Source of the DNA: Candidatus Tumulicola sp. | Lineage (GTDB): Bacteria; Vulcanimicrobiota; Vulcanimicrobiia; Vulcanimicrobiales; Vulcanimicrobiaceae | DNA: 64,000 bases | Direction of reading: 5' to 3' | NCBI GenBank assembly: GCA_036490475.1 | Contig: DASXDT010000006.1 | Coordinates: 496,001 to 560,000 of the forward strand | In this document: one piece after another, positions 1 to 8,232 of the stretch | Layout of the letters: each line of letters opens with the position of its first letter | Numbering within the stretch: the stretch's first letter is position 1 | Notes under the pieces: model-generated | The model's database searches: none | What the model saw: only the letters and a program-made list of their open reading frames with translations | Told to the model about the DNA's origin: nothing | Translations under genes and position numbers: made by a program

Positions 1-32
1 GAGGCGGCTTTTTTTATGCAAAGGAGATCGTC

Positions 33-821
33 ATGACCGCCGTTACGGCATTCGAACCGTTCGCGCTCGACCGGTTTAAGCGTCGCGTCGCTGCGACCAT
101 CGAAGACCATCCCATCGTGCGAGAGAATCGCTATACTCGATGGTTCGCTACCGGCAACGCGTCGGACGACGAACTGCGGGCGTTCAGCGTTCAGTTCTCG
201 GTCTTCAGCCATCTCTTTCTCGAAGCACAACTGCGCAAATGCATCAACGCGTCGGATCGATCGGGATATCGCGCGGCCAAAGAAATTCTGCTGAACGAAC
301 TCGGCGTCGCATTCACGCCCGATGGATCGGTCGAAGGCGGAACGTTCCGATTTACCGCCGGTCACTTCGAATGGCTCGCACAGTTCGCGCAAACGTTCGG
401 TCTCGATTGGAACGATCTCGGTAAGCGCCGATTGGGTTCGCCGTCCACGCTGGCGTTCTGTGATGCGTTGCTCACGTGGTATGGCTCGGAAGACGAGTCG
501 ACCGCGACCGGGGCGTCATATGCGATCGAACACTGGGCTGCGGCGGGCTTCTGGAAAGAACTCATCGCCGGGCTGCGGGTCATCAAACAAAAGCGCATAC
601 CCGACCTGCCGCTCGGCTTCTGGACGTGGCACGACGCGCTCGAAGAGCGTCACGCCGAACACACCGACGACGAGTTGCGCGAAGCCCATTCCAAAACGGG
701 CTTTTCGCCCGAACGCTTTCTGGTCGCCGGTACCGCAATGCTCGATGCTGTGGAAGCGTTTTGGAACGGACTCGCAACCGCGCAACCTGGGTTGGCCATG
801 CCGGGTCTGCGCGAACGATGA
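33..821 (+). CDS. TenA/PqqC-fold (haem-oxygenase-like) iron-containing redox enzyme family protein
   Basis: A 262-residue all-helical protein resembling the haem-oxygenase-like superfamily (TenA, PqqC, CADD and HDO diiron enzymes). Candidate metal ligands are visible: Glu/His in the IEHW segment near residue 170 and the H-D-A-L-E-E-R-H-A-E-H run near residue 215. No signal peptide is present, so it is probably cytosolic. A good Shine-Dalgarno (AAGGAG, 20-26) precedes the ATG. Its stop overlaps the next start (ATGA), so it is coupled to the PdxI-like reductase; a cofactor or vitamin role is possible. The substrate cannot be told from sequence. A T-run at 9-15 may be the tail of a terminator lying outside the window. 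Confidence 0.75.
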   Translation: MTAVTAFEPFALDRFKRRVAATIEDHPIVRENRYTRWFATGNASDDELRAFSVQFSVFSHLFLEAQLRKCINASDRSGYRAAKEILLNELGVAFTPDGSVEGGTFRFTAGHFEWLAQFAQTFGLDWNDLGKRRLGSPSTLAFCDALLTWYGSEDESTATGASYAIEHWAAAGFWKELIAGLRVIKQKRIPDLPLGFWTWHDALEERHAEHTDDELREAHSKTGFSPERFLVAGTAMLDAVEAFWNGLATAQPGLAMPGLRER

Positions 822-1702
822 GCGATGTAACGTCTACCTCGGCTCTCGGTGGCCGGTTCACGTTCCCCGGGACCACGAGAAGCGTCAACCGCGTCGGCTA
901 TGGCGCGATGCGGTTAACCGGTCCCAATATCATGGGTCTTCCGCGCGATCCCGACGAGGCGATCGCCGTTTTGCGCGAAGCCGTCGAGCGTGGCGTCGAC
1001 CATATCGATACGTCCGATTATTACGGTCCGCACACCGTCAACCAACTCATCCGCAAAGCGTTGCACCCGTATCCCGCTAGCTTGACGATCGTCACCAAGC
1101 TTGGCGCGCGCCGTCCGCCCGACGGCTCGTGGCAGCCGTGGATTTCGCCGCAAGACTTGCGGGACGGCGTGCTCGACAACTTGCGCAACCTCGGGATCGA
1201 GGCGCTCGACATCGTCAATTACCGCTCGATGGGCGACGGCCACGGACCGACCGAAGGATCGAATGCCGAGCAAATCTCGACGCTGGCCGATCTGCAACGA
1301 GAGGGTTTGATTCGACATATCGGCGTGAGCAACGTCACCCACGCGCAGATCGCCGAAGCGCGTACAATCGTCGATATCGTTTGCGTGCAAAATCTCTTTA
1401 ACGTGGTCGTCCGTAACGACGATGCGTTGATCGACGGACTGGCCGCCGACGGCATCGCCTACGTTCCGTTCTTTCCGCTCGGTGGGTTTACTCCGCTGCA
1501 ATCGTCCGAACTGAACGCCATCGCGTCGCGTCTGGGTGCGACGCCGATGCAGGTCGCGTTAGCGTGGTTGCTCGCGCGTTCGCCGAACATTCTATTGATT
1601 CCAGGTACCTCGTCGCTCGTGCACCTGCGTGAAAACCTCGACGCGGCGAAGGTCGAGCTCGACGAGCGGACGCTACGCGAGCTAGAAGCGCTGCGCGGAT
1701 AG
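818..1702 (+). CDS. pdxI: aldo/keto reductase, pyridoxal reductase (PdxI/YdbC) type
   Basis: A 294-residue aldo/keto reductase barrel. Asp64 and Tyr69 (DTSDYYG) and Lys94 (VTKLG) are the catalytic AKR residues. The usual AKR histidine is replaced in the VNYRSMGDGHGP segment, as I remember it being in E. coli YdbC/PdxI. The match to that protein runs through SVNR-GYGAM, HIGVSNVT, YVPFFPLGGFTPLQSS and PGTSS-HLREN. PdxI reduces pyridoxal to pyridoxine with NADPH in B6 salvage. The start is the ATG of the ATGA overlap with the upstream gene; a longer in-frame extension would merely run through that gene. Confidence 0.85.
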   Translation: MSDVTSTSALGGRFTFPGTTRSVNRVGYGAMRLTGPNIMGLPRDPDEAIAVLREAVERGVDHIDTSDYYGPHTVNQLIRKALHPYPASLTIVTKLGARRPPDGSWQPWISPQDLRDGVLDNLRNLGIEALDIVNYRSMGDGHGPTEGSNAEQISTLADLQREGLIRHIGVSNVTHAQIAEARTIVDIVCVQNLFNVVVRNDDALIDGLAADGIAYVPFFPLGGFTPLQSSELNAIASRLGATPMQVALAWLLARSPNILLIPGTSSLVHLRENLDAAKVELDERTLRELEALRG

Positions 1703-1709
1703 ACGCGCG

Positions 1710-2252
1710 TCAGTCGTCGCTACCGGCTTTTCCACTCGGCTCACCGTTGACGGCCAGAAACGTTACGACATCCCAAGCGTTGCGAATGCCGATGAAAATC
1801 AGGAGCACCGCCGCTCCCCCCAGCACGAATAACGACTGCGCCGGCTTCCACAAGAGCCCCAGTCCCGCGCTGAGCACGGCGATGTACGCGAGGAGCGGCA
1901 AGATGACGAACCACGTCCAATCCTCGAGGTCGGCCCGGTACTCGGAGAGACGGCTGGTTCGGGTCATCACGTAGATCGAAAAGATCGTTCCGTAAGCGCC
2001 GAACGCTGCGATCAATCCGCCGACCCAGGTGAGCGAGCGCCACGGAGCGCTCACGATTGCTGCAACGAACAGTGCGGCACAAAAATGCAAGACCGTCGGG
2101 GTGCTGAAGGTCGCGATCCCGTCTGGGCTGCGCTTTCGTTGCTCGTTGTTGACGAGCGTGATCACCACGAACATCAAACCCGTCAGCGCCGCCGCCGAAG
2201 AGCCGATCATCACGTAAAAGCTCGACCATGGTCCGAGCATCGCACCTGCCAT
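1710..2252 (-). CDS. small integral membrane protein, unknown function
   Basis: A 180-residue protein with four or five hydrophobic helices (SSFYVMIGSSAAALTGLMFV near the start, then segments near residues 50, 75, 120 and 145). The first helix with AALTGLMFV is typical of a small uncharacterised bacterial membrane family. The start is chosen from the ATGA overlap with the upstream gene, giving translational coupling. It is the last gene of a three-gene operon whose promoter lies near 3600. No catalytic motif is visible. Confidence 0.65.
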   Translation of the reverse strand: MAGAMLGPWSSFYVMIGSSAAALTGLMFVVITLVNNEQRKRSPDGIATFSTPTVLHFCAALFVAAIVSAPWRSLTWVGGLIAAFGAYGTIFSIYVMTRTSRLSEYRADLEDWTWFVILPLLAYIAVLSAGLGLLWKPAQSLFVLGGAAVLLIFIGIRNAWDVVTFLAVNGEPSGKAGSDD

Positions 2253-2863
2253 CAGGACGCTAGCGTTGGATGCACCCCTGGAAGAAAGCCTGCTCGAATG
2301 ATGGCAACGATCGACGGTGGGGTCAAAACATCGACCTGCGACGACTTCGGACGACGAATCCGGTCTCCGTAGGCACCCGCGCCCCACGCGATCAGCGCAT
2401 CGTCCCACACTACGCGCGCGATGCCATCGCCGGAGACGATGTAGGCGCCGTTCGGAAGTGACTCGACCGGAGCGCGAACGGTGCGCTTCGTACGACCGTC
2501 GAGCCGCTCGGCGTGCAACGTTGCGTCCATCGCGTCGGCGCCGGCTCGTTTTCCGAAACACGTTTCCCACAACGCGGCAAAGCGCTTGTAGTCGGCGTTG
2601 CGGCACTCGGCACATGGTCTGTGTCCCGCGGCGAACGCGGCCGCTTCGTCGAGAAAGAACAGTTCGGTGTAGCGGCGCGGCGTCATGACGACTCGTCGAA
2701 TGCCACGCCACTCCAGACGGCACGCGATCCATCTGCGCAATTGCCACTGTCGTTTGAGCGTGCGGTGCTCGTCGTGCAGCTGGCCTCTATTTCCCATGAT
2801 CGAACCGCGCCCGGGCAACGCGACGATTTCGCCGAACGGCGTCACCCGGTTTTGCAGCGGCAA
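2252..2863 (-). CDS. conserved hypothetical protein with C-x2-C motif
   Basis: A 203-residue soluble protein starting with TTG (MPLQNRVTPFGEI). It has a GHRPCAECR motif near residue 85 that recalls the zinc-type C-x2-C of the Ada N-terminal domain, and a basic, Trp/Arg-rich stretch before it. I recognise the N-terminal sequence style from a widespread uncharacterised family but can assign no function. It lies 4 bp after the secreted protein upstream and overlaps the membrane protein downstream by ATGA, so all three are probably co-transcribed. No Shine-Dalgarno stands out before the TTG, which fits translational coupling. Confidence 0.65.
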   Translation of the reverse strand: MPLQNRVTPFGEIVALPGRGSIMGNRGQLHDEHRTLKRQWQLRRWIACRLEWRGIRRVVMTPRRYTELFFLDEAAAFAAGHRPCAECRNADYKRFAALWETCFGKRAGADAMDATLHAERLDGRTKRTVRAPVESLPNGAYIVSGDGIARVVWDDALIAWGAGAYGDRIRRPKSSQVDVLTPPSIVAIIRAGFLPGVHPTLAS

Positions 2864-2867
2864 GGTT

Positions 2868-3542
2868 TTATTGCGCGGGCGATGCGCCGATCAAACGAAG
2901 CTCGACGTAATCCTTGTTATAGATCGTCTTCTGCGGGAGATGCGCGCGCTCGTCTTCCACGATGGCCGGCAGACCGACTTCGGCATCGTAATAGATGTGC
3001 TGTTCGAGATCGCTGCCGCGATATGCGCCGCCGACCTGATCGGACTTCCCGTTCACATCGATGGAGAAAAGGGTATTGCTACCGGCTGCGGCGCCGGTTC
3101 CGTGCATCGCAAACTGGTAATCGTAGAGATACAGGTCACCATGGCTTACTCGATACGATTGCGTCCAACTTCCGTCACCCGAACGACCCAACCGGCTGAA
3201 ATACTGGCGACCGAGCATCGGGAACAAAACCAGCTGCATCGGCGACAAGTCATAGGGGCGATCCAAGCAGGTGACGTTGCCGTTGGGATACACTTCGCAC
3301 GAATTGGTTGCGCGGGAGCGGACGGAGTTCCACCACGTATCGGTGGCGCTTACCATAACGCCGCCGTCGGTCATCGCCGCGCCGATATCGACGCTCATCG
3401 TTCCCGTACCGGGGCCGGTTTCGGCAGCCGCGGTATTATATCCGAATCGGTAATCCGCGTGAACGATCGTGAAATTTGCAGGCGGCGATCCGGCCGATGC
3501 GCCCTCGATCGACGCTAAAAGAGCTAATGCCTGAACGAACAT
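2868..3542 (-). CDS. secreted protein of unknown function, paralogue of the protein at 53241-53996
   Basis: A 224-residue protein with a short hydrophobic N-terminus (probable signal peptide, cut near ASAGS). It shares with the 53.2-kb gene the motifs YRFGYNT, a G-T-G-T turn, WWN-V, C-E-[VI]-Y, RPY-LSP-Q, LLGR-YFS and a final VEL-LI. Two cysteines (CEVY, NVTC) are conserved in both and may form a disulfide. GAGGT sits 7 bp before the ATG. It is the first gene of a three-gene operon with a recognisable promoter and palindrome. Function unknown; the fold looks all-beta. Confidence 0.7.
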   Translation of the reverse strand: MFVQALALLASIEGASAGSPPANFTIVHADYRFGYNTAAAETGPGTGTMSVDIGAAMTDGGVMVSATDTWWNSVRSRATNSCEVYPNGNVTCLDRPYDLSPMQLVLFPMLGRQYFSRLGRSGDGSWTQSYRVSHGDLYLYDYQFAMHGTGAAAGSNTLFSIDVNGKSDQVGGAYRGSDLEQHIYYDAEVGLPAIVEDERAHLPQKTIYNKDYVELRLIGASPAQ

Positions 3543-3576
3543 AGCTGCGACCTCGCTTTCTTGCTCCGTACCCTAC

Positions 3577-3606
3577 ATTATAGCTGTCCTAGACCGTTCG
3601 GTCTAG
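3577..3606 (-). promoter_or_regulatory. promoter with overlapping TetR/NemR-type palindromic operator
   Basis: On the minus strand a perfect TATAAT (3577-3582) lies 17 bp from a TAGACC -35 hexamer (3600-3605; 4 of 6 against TTGACA). A perfect inverted repeat CTAGACCG-TT-CGGTCTAG (3589-3606) covers the -35 box and half of the spacer. The TAGACC...GGTCTA core is the kind bound by TetR-family repressors such as NemR. Transcription would start near 3570 and read 3542 to 1710. No tetR gene is adjacent; the only one in the window is at 51838-52428. Confidence 0.65.
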
Positions 3607-5618
3607 CGCGCGGCGGCTGCCTGTGTCGCGGCATCGAAGGCGGCTTGGAGCGTGGTAAGCGCCGAGTCGCCATCCGGTGACAACGTCTCGTCGAGCGACG
3701 GCAACACTCCGCCTGCGTAACCCGAAACCGAATACAGCAGCGTACGCGACCACTTCGTGGAGTCGGGTTGGAAGAATGCGTTTTCGGCGGACCGCAACTG
3801 TGCGTAGGTCGTCGCCGCAGCCGCGACATCGTTCGCTGCGACCGCCGAGTCGGCGCGCGCGTCAAGCGCGTTTGCAGCGACGCTGAAGGCATCGGCCTTC
3901 GGAACCAACGACTGTGCCACGACGGCCCGGCGCGCTTCGTCGCCCTTGCCCTTTTCGAACGCGGCGATTCGCTCGCGCAACGTTTGCGCGACGCCGGATA
4001 GCCGCAAGTCGGGATAGTCGGCGTCGGCAAGGCGCAACACCGCCATCGAGGTGAACCGGGCGGCCGCAGCCGCACGATGCATTCCCGGGTCGAAGATCGC
4101 AAGCGACGCCGGATCGTCGTAGGCCGAGTGGTATGTTCCGAACGGCCCGGCGTACGCGCCGGCCAGCGCCGGAATGTTTTCGTGATAGACGAACGGCTCG
4201 TGGTCGCTGCCCCCGCCGATCGCATCGACTTCTCGCTGCGGATCTTGCGCCAGCCAATATTTGTCGAGCGGCGTGATCGCATCCGGTGCTGCGACGGCCG
4301 TCGTCGTATCGCGCAGCATGCCGGCTAAATCGGGCGTCGCCGCTGCTCCGAACTCGGGCCCGTACGCGACTTCGTCGGTGTTAACGTACGCAACGCAATG
4401 CGCGCGCAGGGGCGCTTCGTTTTGACGCACCCATATATCGCTTCCGAAAAGATTGAGTTCTTCGCCGTCCCACGAGCCGATGACGACGGTTCGTCGCGGA
4501 CGCCAACCCGTGGCGTGCAGCTTTCCGAACGCGCGCGCCAGTTGCAACAGATCCACGGTGCCGCTAATCGGATCGATGGATCCGTACGTCCACGCATCGC
4601 GATGGCTGCCGACCACGACGGTTTGATCGGTCGTTCCGGGCAGCGTGCCGATCACGTCCCAGATCGGTCCGAAGAATCGTTTGCTACGCAACACGAAGTG
4701 CGCGCGAACGGAGCCGCCCAGGTGCTGCGAAAATGCGAATCCGGGATGCCAATCGGGCGGCGCCACGGGACCATCGAGCGGCTCGAGCAGTTCGCGTGCC
4801 ACGTCGCCCGTAATCGGCGCTTCCGGGATAGGCGGAAGTTTGATCGCGGAAAACGGCTTGTGCGGCGCACCCGGAACGGGAATGCCGATCGCCGTCGGAT
4901 CGCCCGGATCGTTCGTGAACGTCATCGTGTTGCGCGTCGCGCCGCCCAACGGCCTCCACGCGCCTTTCGGATACGTATCGCCCATAAAGTACCCGCCGGT
5001 GAGCGGGTCGTTGAAGACCAGCACCGCAGACGCTCCATGCTTGGCGGCTTCGAACGCTTTTGCGGTTAACGCACCGCCGCCGCTGCGCGCGACGACGATC
5101 GCGCCGCGTAAATCGACGCCGGCTTTGGCCAATGCCTCGAAATCGGCGGCCAGGGCATGGTTGGCGTACACGACGGTTCCGGTCGCATCGCCGTCGTTGC
5201 TATATCCCGAATACGGTATGCCGATGGCGGCATGATCGGACGAATACGGATCCGATGCGATCGATGGTTCGTACAACGAAACATTGCGCGCGCGGGCCGT
5301 TCCGGCGAAGAGCGTCAAACGCTGCTGCACAGGCCAGGCAATCGGCACGACATAGGTGACGATCTGCGCGTTCCATCCGGCTTTGATTAGTTGATCGCGC
5401 ACGTAGTTGGCGGTGCGCTCGTCGCCGGGCGTTCCCATCCGGTGAACGAAGGACGCCAGCCCCAATTCGTCGGCGCGGGCGGCGGCTTCGTTGGGCGATG
5501 CCGCGACCGTTGCTTCGTATTGAGATTCCGCGGTCAACTGGTTCGGAGCGAATCCGCGGGCCGTTATGCCCGTCGTTAACAGTGCCGCAATCGCAGCAAG
5601 AGCAAGACGTCGTACCAT
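3603..5618 (-). CDS. M28 family metallopeptidase (glutamate carboxypeptidase II / transferrin-receptor type)
   Basis: A 671-residue exported zinc peptidase. It has a signal peptide (MVRRLALAAIAALL), a PA domain in the first third (DLRGAIVVARSGGG), then the peptidase core: GSHRDAW (zinc His), SGTVDLLQLAR after an Asp, WDGEELNLFGS (catalytic Glu plus zinc Glu), VNTDE (Asp) and GTYHSAYDD (second zinc His). A helical C-terminal dimerisation-like domain follows. Start taken at the Met opening the signal peptide; an upstream in-frame Met adds an arginine-rich stretch that is unlikely to be translated. Probably a periplasmic or secreted di/oligopeptide carboxypeptidase. Its stop codon lies inside the operator of the next operon. 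Confidence 0.88.
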   Translation of the reverse strand: MVRRLALAAIAALLTTGITARGFAPNQLTAESQYEATVAASPNEAAARADELGLASFVHRMGTPGDERTANYVRDQLIKAGWNAQIVTYVVPIAWPVQQRLTLFAGTARARNVSLYEPSIASDPYSSDHAAIGIPYSGYSNDGDATGTVVYANHALAADFEALAKAGVDLRGAIVVARSGGGALTAKAFEAAKHGASAVLVFNDPLTGGYFMGDTYPKGAWRPLGGATRNTMTFTNDPGDPTAIGIPVPGAPHKPFSAIKLPPIPEAPITGDVARELLEPLDGPVAPPDWHPGFAFSQHLGGSVRAHFVLRSKRFFGPIWDVIGTLPGTTDQTVVVGSHRDAWTYGSIDPISGTVDLLQLARAFGKLHATGWRPRRTVVIGSWDGEELNLFGSDIWVRQNEAPLRAHCVAYVNTDEVAYGPEFGAAATPDLAGMLRDTTTAVAAPDAITPLDKYWLAQDPQREVDAIGGGSDHEPFVYHENIPALAGAYAGPFGTYHSAYDDPASLAIFDPGMHRAAAAARFTSMAVLRLADADYPDLRLSGVAQTLRERIAAFEKGKGDEARRAVVAQSLVPKADAFSVAANALDARADSAVAANDVAAAATTYAQLRSAENAFFQPDSTKWSRTLLYSVSGYAGGVLPSLDETLSPDGDSALTTLQAAFDAATQAAAAR

Positions 5619-5680
5619 CGTCCGTTCTACTGTGGCGCGGCGGCTAATCCTATGCCGCCACGCCACTGACGAACGCCGTC

Positions 5681-6673
5681 TTAGGGCCCGACGGCAACCC
5701 CGTACGGTGACGATAAATACGAACCGGTGACGACCTGAACCGGCGTTTGTGCGCCGGCGCGCGCGTTCAACACGAAAATCGATGGCGGACCATCGAGCGA
5801 CGTGCCACTCGTTGCGTAGAGAACGTTGGCGTGAACCGCGACGCCATTCGGTAGTTTGAGCGGCGGCGAGTTCGAAGAGATCGTGCGATCCGGAGCGCTC
5901 GTCCCGTTAGCGGTGGGCGAATACGCAAGGATATTGCTGTCGCCGGTGTTGGCGGCATAGAGTTCGCCGGATGCTTGCAACGCCAAACCGCTCGGAGCGT
6001 TTTGCTGTCCGGTACCGACGATCGCGCGCACTAGCGTCGGATTGGTGCGCGGTGTGGTAAACTCGCTTATTTCGTTGGTATCCGAAACGTACAAATTGCC
6101 CTTCGAGTCGATCGCCAATCCATTGATATCCGCATGACCGTCAGGCAATGCAATCCGTTGGATCGTCTTGGCGGTGCCTTTCGCACCCGGCGCGTACACC
6201 GCAATGTATGCGTTGGTGAAACCGCCCGCGTATTCGTATCCGGCGCCGTCGATTGCGACGGCACTCGGGACGAACGGCAACAATAACGTACGCGTCGCGG
6301 GCTGGTACCCGCTGGCGTCTTTCGGATAGACTTCGATCGATTCGTTCTCTTCATCGGCAACGAAAAGATTGCCGGTGCTGCCGATTGCGATCGCGCCCGG
6401 ATTATACGAAAGAACCAGCGACGATCCGGCCGGCGTCACCAACGTTCCGTCGGAGTTGCGCGCGAAGCGGAATATCGATTTACCGTAGAAATCGCTCGCA
6501 TAGAGCGCCGCCGCGCTCGCACCTTGGGGGTGTTGTTTGGATGCCGGTTGTGACATCGGTCCAGCGTTCGTCCCGCCGGGCATCGTAGAAACGGAGTTAC
6601 CGCCGCTGCATGCGGACAGCAGTAACGCGCAGGCCGCCGCAGCGGCCGCGTATGGATAGCCTGTAAAGCGCAT
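5681..6673 (-). CDS. NHL/beta-propeller repeat lipoprotein
   Basis: A 330-residue lipoprotein with lipobox LLLSAC about 20 residues in. The body consists of repeated blades of the form 'G-N-L-[FY]-[VA]-[AS]-D-...-I-x-x-[YF]' (GNLFVADEENESIEVY, GNLYVSDTNEISEF, GELYAANTGDSNILAY), as in NHL-type six-bladed propellers. It is likely anchored on the outer face of a membrane; the ligand is unknown. Start chosen at the Met before the signal peptide. It is transcribed divergently from the AraC regulator starting 80 bp away, which is the obvious candidate to control it. Confidence 0.8.
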   Translation of the reverse strand: MRFTGYPYAAAAAACALLLSACSGGNSVSTMPGGTNAGPMSQPASKQHPQGASAAALYASDFYGKSIFRFARNSDGTLVTPAGSSLVLSYNPGAIAIGSTGNLFVADEENESIEVYPKDASGYQPATRTLLLPFVPSAVAIDGAGYEYAGGFTNAYIAVYAPGAKGTAKTIQRIALPDGHADINGLAIDSKGNLYVSDTNEISEFTTPRTNPTLVRAIVGTGQQNAPSGLALQASGELYAANTGDSNILAYSPTANGTSAPDRTISSNSPPLKLPNGVAVHANVLYATSGTSLDGPPSIFVLNARAGAQTPVQVVTGSYLSSPYGVAVGP

Positions 6674-6752
6674 TGTAGTCGCCCTCCCTAGCAGGGCCTT
6701 TCCCGGCTCGGACGATCTCCCTGGGAAGCAAGCGCGCAACCTGCGCGAGCTA

Positions 6753-7679
6753 ATGGGCATAACGGCGTCGAAGCGTCGGAGCGTGCACGTAGCGACGGCG
6801 CTCATCGATCCGGACGTTGCGACGGGCGACTCGGCCCTCGGCCGCTGGACCAGCGCCCACTGGTCGCCGCCGGCTGCGTCCCCGCTGCTGGGCGTTGTGG
6901 ATCGTATTTGGTATTTCGACGGAACGCTGGCGTTAGCACGCGAGCGCGTCTTTCCGGATGGGACGGCCGAGATCGTCGTGCAGCTCGACGAGCCGCACCG
7001 CGACGGCGACCTTTCGTTGCCGGTTCACTTCCCTGTGATCTGCGTAAGCGGCTTGCGAACCACGCCGAGCGTCGTCGTCGCTCCCGCGGGTCGCTGCCGT
7101 GTTGCGGGGATCCGGCTGCGAGCGCCAGCCGCGTCGTGCGCCCTCGGCCTACCGGTCGCCGAACTGCTGGATATCACCGTCGACCTGCACGCCGTTGCGG
7201 GACAAGCCGCTCGCGAGCTGGGCCAACGTTGCTTCGAAGCCGCCGAGACGGTGCACGGCAGCGCCGCTCGGCGCGCCGTTTCAGTCGTGCGTGCGGCGGC
7301 CGGCTGGACCATCGCCCGGCTTGGCAACACACGCAGCGACGAACTCGTCGCACGCGTGGCACGCGCCGTCGTGCGCGAGCGTGGCGACGTCCGGATCGAA
7401 ACGCTACGCGCAGAAAGCGGCCTCAGCCGGCCCGAGCTCGCCCGGAGATTCCGGCGCGAACTTGGCATCGCGCCAAAACGCTTCGCTCGAATCGTGCGCT
7501 TCAACCACGTCCTTCGCGCGCTTGCCCGGCGCGAGACATCGAGCGCGGCCGCCGCCGATCTCGGTTACTTCGATCAGGCGCATCTGTACCGCGATTTCGA
7601 GGAGTTTGCCAGGATGACACCGGGTGCGTTCCTGGCCGCCACGCTGTACGCCGGCTCCGTCAGTATCGCGGAGCCGTGA
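6753..7679 (+). CDS. AraC family transcriptional regulator
   Basis: A 308-residue regulator. Residues about 35-160 form the N-terminal sensor common in this subgroup (SPLLGVVDRIWYFDG, then FPDGTAEIVVQL). The C-terminal 100 residues carry two helix-turn-helix units, ending with ARRFRRELGIAPKRFARIVRFN and AADLGYFDQAHLYRDFEEFARMTPG, which is the AraC signature. The gene is divergent from the propeller lipoprotein at 5681-6673, and the 80-bp gap probably holds shared control sites. The inducer is unknown. Confidence 0.9.
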   Translation: MGITASKRRSVHVATALIDPDVATGDSALGRWTSAHWSPPAASPLLGVVDRIWYFDGTLALARERVFPDGTAEIVVQLDEPHRDGDLSLPVHFPVICVSGLRTTPSVVVAPAGRCRVAGIRLRAPAASCALGLPVAELLDITVDLHAVAGQAARELGQRCFEAAETVHGSAARRAVSVVRAAAGWTIARLGNTRSDELVARVARAVVRERGDVRIETLRAESGLSRPELARRFRRELGIAPKRFARIVRFNHVLRALARRETSSAAAADLGYFDQAHLYRDFEEFARMTPGAFLAATLYAGSVSIAEP

Positions 7680-7724
7680 TCATTTTTCCAAGACGTTCGG
7701 CCTGTAGTCGGGTACCATGGTCGC

Positions 7725-8138
7725 ATGAACGAAACAACCAACGGTAAGCAATCCATCTATCCGGCGCTGCGTTACGACGACGCACGCGCAGCGATCGACT
7801 GGCTCAAATCCGTGCTTGGCTGCACCGAGCACGTGGTGTACGCGGACGATGGGAATGTCATCCATCACGCCGAGCTCGAGCTTGCGGGCAATTTGTTTAT
7901 GCTCGGCAGCGTGAAGAACGACGGGTCCGGCAATCCCGCGCAAACCGTGTACGTCGCGCTCGATAGTCGCGAAGCGGTCGACGTCACCTACGCGCGCGTT
8001 ACCGCCGCAAAGGCCGCCATCGTGCGGGAACTAACAGACACGGATTACGGCTCGCACGAATTTGGCGTTCGCGATCCCGGAAATCATAGCTGGAGTTTCG
8101 GAACCTACAAACCGCAGGCGGGCTCGGCGCCCCACTGA
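7725..8138 (+). CDS. VOC family (glyoxalase/bleomycin-resistance-like) protein
   Basis: A 137-residue protein with the paired beta-alpha-beta3 pattern of the vicinal-oxygen-chelate fold: YPALRYDDARAAIDWLKSVLG at the start, AELELAGNLFMLGS in the middle and FGVRDPGNHSWSFGTY at the end. It resembles the PhnB-like subgroup with a single module, which usually dimerises. No substrate can be inferred. It begins 45 bp after the AraC regulator on the same strand and may be co-transcribed. Confidence 0.82.
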   Translation: MNETTNGKQSIYPALRYDDARAAIDWLKSVLGCTEHVVYADDGNVIHHAELELAGNLFMLGSVKNDGSGNPAQTVYVALDSREAVDVTYARVTAAKAAIVRELTDTDYGSHEFGVRDPGNHSWSFGTYKPQAGSAPH

Positions 8139-8232
8139 CGCGGACGAACTTCACGCGAATGTAGCGCTCCGAGCGGCTTCATCGATTAGCCCATCGAAGC
8201 CTATGGGTGCCTTCGGGTGAGGAGCGTACCGT

